Part shown: positions 58,966 through 64,000 of the stretch, piece by piece
How positions within the stretch are numbered: position 1 is the stretch's first letter
Layout of the letters: the number at the start of each line of letters is the position of its first letter
Origin: Lysobacterales bacterium
GTDB taxonomy: Bacteria > Pseudomonadota > Gammaproteobacteria > Xanthomonadales > Rhodanobacteraceae
DNA: 64,000 nucleotides
Direction of reading: 5' to 3'
Assembly (NCBI GenBank): GCA_016721015.1
Contig: JADKJL010000003.1
Location: forward strand, 124,001-188,000
The notes under the pieces: generated by a model
The model's input: the letters and a program-made list of their open reading frames with translations, nothing else
Database searches by the model: none
What the model was told of the DNA's origin: nothing
Program-made: the position numbers and the translations under genes

Positions 58966-59964
58966 CTAGGCGAAAACGAAACTCGAATCTGCCGAACGGC
59001 CGCTGAAATGCTCGGACAGGTACTTCTCGCCGTCGTCGCAGAAGATCGTGACCACGGTCTGCAACTCCGGGTAACGCTGGCGAACCTGATGCGCGGCGAG
59101 CAGGTGGGCGCCGGAACTCGGCCCGCAAAGCAAGCCGAACTTCCGCGCCAGTCGCTTCATCTCGGCAACCGCCGCGACACTGGAAACGCTGGTCATCTCG
59201 TCAACCAATGCCGAATTGCGCTGGAAAATTCCGGGCACGAAACCGTCTGATATCCCTTCGATGGCATGGCCGGCAATCTCGCCACAGAGGATGGTCTGTG
59301 ATTCGGTCGGCTCCATCGCAAACAGGCGCACGGCGGGATTCACCTCACGGAACGCCTGGCCGACGCCGATCAGGGTGCCGCCCGTGCCGACACCGAGAAC
59401 GAGTGCGTCCGGCAGTCGTCCGGGTGGCAACTGGGCGAGGATTTCCGCACCGAGAACGACACGGTTCTCCTCGATATTGCTTTCCGATTCAAACTGGCTC
59501 GGACAGAAATATCCGGGTTGTTCACCGATCCCTCGCGCCCGCTGCAAGGCCTGGTCGACATGAAAATCACCGCAGAACAGGACCTCGGCACCGAATGCGC
59601 GCGAAATCGCCACGCGCTCGCTGGACAAGCCCTCGGGCATCACCACCAGCATGCGGTAACCCTTGACCGCCGCGACCATGGCCAGCGCATTGCCAGTGTT
59701 GCCGCTGGTCGCTTCCACGATCGTGTCACCCGGTCGCAACAGTCCCCGCTGTTCCGCACGCTCGATCATGTAATGCGCAATGCGCGCCTTGATCGAACCG
59801 GACGGATTGAGGAACTCGAGTTTGACGAAGATGCCTTCGATTTCGAGCAGCGGCGTATCGCCGATCGCATCGAGGATGTTGGCGGACACGCCTCGATAGC
59901 GAATGGAGTTCGAATTGGCCGACGTGATCGGATCAGGCACAGGATTCGACTTATGTTGAGTCAC
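58966..59964 (-). CDS. PLP-dependent cysteine synthase-like enzyme
   Basis: 332 residues of the CysK/CBS type. The PLP lysine is K59 in FLNPSGSIKARIAHYMI; the usual D after K is A here. EATSGNTGNALA binds the substrate carboxylate, and VGTGGTLIGVGQ holds the PLP phosphate. The C-terminus (IFCDDGEKYLSEHF) is the standard one for O-acetylserine sulfhydrylases. It could be a CysK/CysM paralogue or a relative with another nucleophile such as SbnA. Divergent from ubiD across 264 bases. Confidence 0.85.
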   Translation of the reverse strand: MTQHKSNPVPDPITSANSNSIRYRGVSANILDAIGDTPLLEIEGIFVKLEFLNPSGSIKARIAHYMIERAEQRGLLRPGDTIVEATSGNTGNALAMVAAVKGYRMLVVMPEGLSSERVAISRAFGAEVLFCGDFHVDQALQRARGIGEQPGYFCPSQFESESNIEENRVVLGAEILAQLPPGRLPDALVLGVGTGGTLIGVGQAFREVNPAVRLFAMEPTESQTILCGEIAGHAIEGISDGFVPGIFQRNSALVDEMTSVSSVAAVAEMKRLARKFGLLCGPSSGAHLLAAHQVRQRYPELQTVVTIFCDDGEKYLSEHFSGRSADSSFVFA

Positions 59965-60099
59965 ACGAATCTCCCGGATCGAAAATCACCGCATGATTAT
60001 GCGACAAACAAGAATCGGGACCAGCACAGCAAGCTCAGCGCATCCGGGCAGGCGCCCTCAAAGAGAACCACGTCGCACGCGTCGGCGTGCGTAGCTGAC

Positions 60100-60113
60100 C
60101 TGATTCATGTCAA
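60100..60113. promoter_or_regulatory. FNR/Anr-like site in the cysK-like/ubiD gap
   Basis: CTGATTCATGTCAA compared with the consensus TTGAT-N4-ATCAA: two mismatches. It is 116 bases upstream of ubiD and 136 bases upstream of the divergent cysteine-synthase-like gene. Confidence 0.4.
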
Positions 60114-60228
60114 GGCATGCTCGTCAGCGCGCAATCAAACTGCATGCCGGATGTCGCAGCAGCGGCAACGCCTTGCGCAATCGACGACGCGATTGCATGA
60201 CGACCTGCCGACTGATTCCGGATTCACC

Positions 60229-61698
60229 ATGGCTTACCACGATCTGCGCAGCTTCCTCGATAGGCTTGAACAGAACAAGGCGTTGCTGCGCGTCGGCGAA
60301 GCGGTTGATCCGGTGCTCGAAAGTACTGCCTTGTGTCTGCGCTCGCTGAAGGCCGAGGGCCCGGCCCTGCTGTTCGAGTCGATGGTTGGTTCGGAGCATT
60401 CGATGCTCGGAAATTTGTTTGGTCATCGCAAGCGCATCGAGGCCGCCCTGGCCGGTCGGCCGTTGTCCTCGCTGCGCGAGCTGGGCGAATTGCTGGCATC
60501 GATCAAGGAGCCGCGCTGGCCGTCGAGTTTGCGCGGCGCGCTATCGACCTGGCCGGAGCTGGCACAATTGGCACATGTGGCGCCACGCACGCTCAAGGAC
60601 GCCGCGTTTCTTGACGAGGTGGTCAAGGCCGATGACATCGATCTCGCTCGGCTGCCGATCCAGAAATGCTGGCCTGGCGACGTCGATCGCCTGCTCACCC
60701 TGGGCATGGTGATCACGCGTGGCACCCGGCAGACGCGGCAGAACATCGGCATCTACCGGCAACAGCCGATCGGGCGCAATCGCGTGATCATGCGCTGGTT
60801 GCCGCATCGGGGCGGCGCGCTTGATTACGCCGACTGGTGCACCAGGCATCCGCACCAGCCGTTTCCAATCATGGTCGCGATCGGTGCCGACCCAGCCACC
60901 CTGCTGGCGGCGGTGGCGCCGGTTCCGGATACGCTTTCGGAGTATGAGTTTGCCGGATTGCTGCGCGGCGAGCGCACGCGCGTCTGGCACAGTCAGCTGA
61001 CCGGGCTGGATGCGCCAGCCGGTGCGGAGATCTTGTTCGAAGGATTCATCCATCCCGGCGACCAGGCGCTGGAAGGCCCGTTCGGTGATCACACCGGCTA
61101 CTACAACGCGCAGGCCGAGTTCCCGGTGATGACGATCGAGCGCATGTCATTGCGCCGCAACGCGATTTACCACGGCAGCTACATGGGCCGCGCACCTTTC
61201 GATGAACCCTCGGTGCTGGCGCTGGCACTCAACGAATTGTTCGTGCCGATCCTGCGCCGGGTATTTCCGGAGATCGTCGATTTCCACCTGCCGGCGGCGG
61301 CCTGCTCGTATCGCGTCGCGGTGGTCTCGATCCGCAAGCAGTACGCCGGACATGCGCGACGCATGATGATGGGTATCTGGTCGTACCTGCGCCAGTTCAC
61401 CTACACCAAGTTCGTCATCATCACCGACGATGACATCGATGTGCGCGACTGGTCACAGGTGCTGTGGGCATTGTCGACCCGGGTCGATCCGGCGCGCGAC
61501 AGCATGATCGTCGAAGGTACACCGATCGACTATCTGGATTTCGCCAGTCCGGTCGCCGGCATCGGCTCCAAGCTCGGCATCGACGCGACCAACAAGTGGC
61601 CCGGCGAGACCAGCCGCGCCTGGAGCCAGCCGATCCAACCCGATGCCGCCGTCGACAAGCGCGTGGAGGCGCTTTGGCAGCGCCTGACCCAGACCTGA
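60229..61698 (+). CDS. ubiD: UbiD family decarboxylase (4-hydroxy-3-polyprenylbenzoate decarboxylase)
   Basis: 489 residues from the ATG at 60229 (MAYHDLRSFLDRLEQNKALLRV). The family marks are NIGIYRQQPIGRNRVIMRWLPHRGGA, EILFEGFIHPGDQALEGPFGDHTGYY with the active-site glutamates, and TDDDIDVRDWSQVLWALSTR. It uses prenylated FMN, supplied by UbiX (not in the window), in ubiquinone synthesis. The upstream open frame carries no conserved residues. Confidence 0.94.
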   Translation: MAYHDLRSFLDRLEQNKALLRVGEAVDPVLESTALCLRSLKAEGPALLFESMVGSEHSMLGNLFGHRKRIEAALAGRPLSSLRELGELLASIKEPRWPSSLRGALSTWPELAQLAHVAPRTLKDAAFLDEVVKADDIDLARLPIQKCWPGDVDRLLTLGMVITRGTRQTRQNIGIYRQQPIGRNRVIMRWLPHRGGALDYADWCTRHPHQPFPIMVAIGADPATLLAAVAPVPDTLSEYEFAGLLRGERTRVWHSQLTGLDAPAGAEILFEGFIHPGDQALEGPFGDHTGYYNAQAEFPVMTIERMSLRRNAIYHGSYMGRAPFDEPSVLALALNELFVPILRRVFPEIVDFHLPAAACSYRVAVVSIRKQYAGHARRMMMGIWSYLRQFTYTKFVIITDDDIDVRDWSQVLWALSTRVDPARDSMIVEGTPIDYLDFASPVAGIGSKLGIDATNKWPGETSRAWSQPIQPDAAVDKRVEALWQRLTQT

Positions 61699-61716
61699 TT
61701 TCTGGCCGCGTGTGGC

Positions 61717-62154
61717 TCAGTCCTCGGTGTGAACGACTGCGTTGATCTCCCCCGCAGCCAACAGCGAGTTCGAGATCAGGCAACTCTTCTTCGCCTTGAG
61801 CAGCGCGTTTTGCGCAGCTTCGACATTGGTGCCGGCGGGAACGTTCAGATCGGCGTTCACGGTGTAATGGGTGAAACGGGTCACGCCGTCGACACGATCG
61901 AGCTTCGCATCCACGCTGCAGCGGACGCTTGTCCATGCCAGGCCGCCGGCGCGCGCGATCGCACGGAAGCTGAGCAGGAAACAATCGGCTATCGCACCGA
62001 CCAGAAGAGTCTCCGGTGACCAGGCATCACCGGGGCCGCCGAACTCGGCCGGTGGCCAGCTTTCGAGCGCGTCGAGGCCTGCCGATGTCAGCGTCACCGC
62101 ACCTTCGTGGGCCGTGCTTCCTTCAACGCGGTAGATATGTGGATAGGCTTGCAT
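61717..62154 (-). CDS. OsmC-family peroxiredoxin-like protein
   Basis: 145 residues from the ATG at 62154, 7 bases after AGGAG; the ATG at 62160 is too close to it. The two reactive cysteines are in GAIADCFLLSF and KKSCLISNSL, as in OsmC/Ohr. SPETLLVGAIADC marks the OsmC branch. It reduces organic hydroperoxides or acts in osmotic stress. Convergent with ubiD. Confidence 0.9.
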   Translation of the reverse strand: MQAYPHIYRVEGSTAHEGAVTLTSAGLDALESWPPAEFGGPGDAWSPETLLVGAIADCFLLSFRAIARAGGLAWTSVRCSVDAKLDRVDGVTRFTHYTVNADLNVPAGTNVEAAQNALLKAKKSCLISNSLLAAGEINAVVHTED

Positions 62155-62209
62155 GGTCATGCTCCTCTGTTCGATCCGCCTACGTTATCGCTCGCGACCG
62201 CAGTACCGG

Positions 62210-62223
62210 CTGACCCAGATCAA
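62210..62223. promoter_or_regulatory. FNR/Anr-like site between osmC and cdd
   Basis: CTGACCCAGATCAA matches TTGAT-N4-ATCAA except at two positions of the left half. It is 56 bases upstream of the OsmC-type gene and 71 bases upstream of cdd. Confidence 0.45.
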
Positions 62224-62293
62224 GCATCGGCCCGAAGCCGTGCCGGCAAGGTTAGAATCGCTGTCGACCAACAAATCAGGAACCGGTGTAGTG

Positions 62294-62710
62294 ATGGATC
62301 AGACGGATCTGCGCGATCTGCGCGAACAGGCGGAAAGCGCGTCACGGCAGGCGCGCGCGCCCTACTCCGGGCTGTTTGTCGGTGCCGCGTTGCGCTCGGC
62401 CAGCGGGAGGATTCATCGTGGCTGCAACGTCGAGAATGGCGCCTTGCCGCTCGGAAGTTGCGCCGAGCGTGGCGCGATTGCCGCCGCCGTACTCGCCGAA
62501 GGCCCGGACTTTGGTCTGATGGAAATCGCCGTGGTGGCGAAGACGGCAGATGGCATCGTTCAGGCGGTTTCACCATGCGGCGCATGCCGCCAGTTGATCG
62601 CCGAGTCCGGCCCGACGGCCCGGGTCGGCTTCTATTCCGCCAACAATGAATGGATCATCGCCTCGACCGCCGAGCTGCTGCCCTACGCCTTCGTGCTGCC
62701 CGATTCCTGA
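62294..62710 (+). CDS. cdd: Cytidine deaminase
   Basis: 138 residues from the ATG at 62294, with AGGAA upstream. The zinc site is CNVENGALPLGSCAERGAI with the catalytic glutamate, plus PCGACRQLI. N-terminal ARAPYSGLFVGAAL is typical of the homotetrameric type. It deaminates cytidine and deoxycytidine. Its 3' end overlaps the opposing deoD gene by 28 bases. Confidence 0.95.
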   Translation: MDQTDLRDLREQAESASRQARAPYSGLFVGAALRSASGRIHRGCNVENGALPLGSCAERGAIAAAVLAEGPDFGLMEIAVVAKTADGIVQAVSPCGACRQLIAESGPTARVGFYSANNEWIIASTAELLPYAFVLPDS

Positions 62711-63426
62711 GCATCGATTTTCCGTATCAGCAGACTGTCCAGCACCAGTTCCGCCATCTGCATGAGGCCACGTTCGCGCTGGTCGGGGGCCATGTGTTCG
62801 TCACGTTCGAGGTGATCGGTCACGGTCAACACCGACAGCGCCTGGATACTCTCGCGCATGGCCACGCCATACAGGCCCGCCGATTCCATTTCGATGCCGC
62901 TGATGTGATGGCGCGCGAGCAAGCCAAGGATGTCGGCGTCGCCATCGTAGAAGCAATCGGTACTGAACACATGAGCGACGCGCAGCGCGATACTGGCCCG
63001 CTCGGCCTGCGCGGACACATCCCGCATCAATTCGAAATCGGCACATGCGGAGAGATCGTGGCCGCCGAAATGCAACCGGTTGAAATTGGAATCGGTGGCC
63101 GCCGATTGCGCCATCAGCAGATCGCCGATTTCGACGTCGCCGATGCCGCCACAGGTGCCGATGCGGACGATGCGCTTGACCCGGTAAACCCGCGCCAACT
63201 CGGTAACGTAGATTGCGCATGAGGGAATGCCCATGCCGCTGCCCATGATGGTGATGTGCTCGCCACGATAGCGCCCGGTATAGGCGAGCATGTTGCGCCG
63301 TGTGCTGACCTCGACACACTCGCTGAGAAACTCTTTGGCGATGTGTTGCGCGCGCAAGGGATCACCCGGCAACAGGACGGTAGGCGCGATGCTGCCGACT
63401 TCGGCGGTGATATGCGGCGTGCTCAT
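62683..63426 (-). CDS. deoD: Purine-nucleoside phosphorylase, DeoD type
   Basis: 247 residues. MSTPHITAEVGSIAPTVLLPGDPLRA at the N-terminus with the phosphate loop, ITIMGSGMGIPS, RIGTCGGIG and GIEMESAGLY are the family motifs. It splits purine nucleosides with phosphate. It starts at an ATG that overlaps the deoB stop. Confidence 0.95.
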   Translation of the reverse strand: MSTPHITAEVGSIAPTVLLPGDPLRAQHIAKEFLSECVEVSTRRNMLAYTGRYRGEHITIMGSGMGIPSCAIYVTELARVYRVKRIVRIGTCGGIGDVEIGDLLMAQSAATDSNFNRLHFGGHDLSACADFELMRDVSAQAERASIALRVAHVFSTDCFYDGDADILGLLARHHISGIEMESAGLYGVAMRESIQALSVLTVTDHLERDEHMAPDQRERGLMQMAELVLDSLLIRKIDAQESGSTKA

Positions 63427-64000
63427 GCGCTGATCTCACTGGTGGGATGCAGGAAACTGCGGCCGGCCGCGAGCGCTGGCAAACCAAGATGGCCGGCCAT
63501 GCTCTGGCCAATGTCGGCAAAACTTTCGCGCCGACCGATCGCAGCGGCTGCGATTCCCGGGCCCGAAGCCAGCACCGGGATGCACTCGCGCGTGTGATCG
63601 CTGCCGGGAAAAGTCGGATCGCAACCATGGTCGGCGCTGAGTACGAGCAGATCATGGCGACGCAGGCGGCGACGCAGGCGCCACAGGCGCACGTCAAAGG
63701 CTTCCAGCGCACTCGCATAGCCGAACACGTCGCGACGATGACCGTAGACGCTGTCGAAATCGACGAAATTGGTTGCGATCACGCTGCCGTTGCGGGCTTC
63801 GTCCATGGCCAGCAGCGTCGCGTCGAACAGCGCCTCGTGACCACTGGCATGAACACTGCGACTGATGCCGCGACCGGCGAAGATGTCCGAAATCTTGCCG
63901 ATTGCGATGACCTCGTTGCCGGTCTCGACGACCTTGTCGAGCAGGGTCGGTTCCGGTGGCGGCAGCGAGTAGTCGTGACGGTTGCCAGTGCGCGCGAAAT
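63423..64000 (-). CDS. deoB: Phosphopentomutase, partial (N-terminus outside window)
   Basis: 192 C-terminal residues are visible: FARTGNRHDYSLPPPEPTLLD, IGKISDIFAGRGI, NFVDFDSVYGHRRDV, SADHGCDPTFPGSDHTRE and the terminal GRSFLHPTS. The alkaline-phosphatase-fold metal ligands in ADHG and DHTRE are intact. It converts ribose-1-phosphate to ribose-5-phosphate after DeoD. The gene runs past base 64000. Confidence 0.95.
   Translation of the reverse strand, partial: FARTGNRHDYSLPPPEPTLLDKVVETGNEVIAIGKISDIFAGRGISRSVHASGHEALFDATLLAMDEARNGSVIATNFVDFDSVYGHRRDVFGYASALEAFDVRLWRLRRRLRRHDLLVLSADHGCDPTFPGSDHTRECIPVLASGPGIAAAAIGRRESFADIGQSMAGHLGLPALAAGRSFLHPTSEISA

Noticed and set aside
57046..59250. 734-codon open frame on the plus strand
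   Set aside because: It runs in another frame through nadB and on across the antisense of the FmdE-like and cysteine-synthase-like genes. No conserved segment is seen.

Overview
The window looks like a chromosomal segment of a Gammaproteobacterium of the order Lysobacterales (Xanthomonadales). The grounds are moderately high GC, the gene order yceD-rpmF-fabH-fabD-fabG-acpP-fabF-pabB-mltG-tmk-holB-pilZ with no plsX between rpmF and fabH, the order tRNA-Ser/ffs next to dnaX-ybaB-recR, and short dispersed repeats of the type (gtgggagcg-acttca-gtcgcgatgc) that I associate with this order. The genus cannot be fixed from the sequence alone. Most of the window is dense housekeeping and metabolic sequence; no prophage, transposase, CRISPR array or secretion island was seen.

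Layout. 0-3 kb: a degenerate receiver protein (cut by the window edge), an unknown protein, and a divergent fused enoyl-CoA hydratase/3-hydroxyacyl-CoA dehydrogenase. 3-14 kb: one long minus-strand block with ketopantoate reductase, PilZ, DNA polymerase III delta', thymidylate kinase, MltG, PabB, the fatty acid synthesis cluster, L32 and YceD. 14-20 kb, plus strand: Maf, a small inverted-repeat element, the MoxR/DUF58/transglutaminase operon and an Slp-like lipoprotein. 20-23 kb, minus strand: hinT, recR, ybaB, dnaX. 23-24.5 kb: tRNA-Ser(GGA), the 4.5S (SRP) RNA gene and a tandem array of ffs-derived repeat units, the most unusual object in the window. 24.5-34 kb: a secreted GH5 glycosidase, then a kynurenine block (3-hydroxyanthranilate dioxygenase, ACMS decarboxylase, a small exported protein, kynureninase, kynurenine monooxygenase), and an exported FG-GAP protein. 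34-39 kb: LapA-like protein, methionine salvage mtnB-mtnD-mtnC, a membrane-anchored C13-type peptidase, glutathione peroxidase, EF-hand protein. 39-49 kb: Uup ABC-F ATPase, Tat-type epimerase, YkgJ-like protein, diguanylate cyclase, GST, PhzF, MBL hydrolase, a second inverted-repeat element, YcaQ/AlkX-type glycosylase, CSLREA beta-helix protein. 49-55 kb: thiolase, Ala-rich lipoprotein, methylcrotonyl-CoA carboxylase beta subunit, DUF3187 protein, azurin, tRNA-Arg(CCT). 55-64 kb: nadA-nadB, a Fur-box-linked FmdE-like protein, a cysteine-synthase-like enzyme, UbiD, OsmC, cytidine deaminase, purine nucleoside phosphorylase and phosphopentomutase (cut by the right edge).

How the genes fit together. 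The fab cluster makes the core fatty acid elongation set; FadJ-like, thiolase and LiuB belong to fatty acid and leucine breakdown. The kynurenine genes break down tryptophan intermediates, and the presence of ACMS decarboxylase together with a complete nadA-nadB aspartate route suggests that the kynurenine block is catabolic rather than the only source of NAD. cdd, deoD and deoB form a nucleoside salvage group. Two genes (fabH, mtnB) lack a canonical start codon at the conserved N-terminus, and three exported proteins share a short IF-x-DGFE-like motif.
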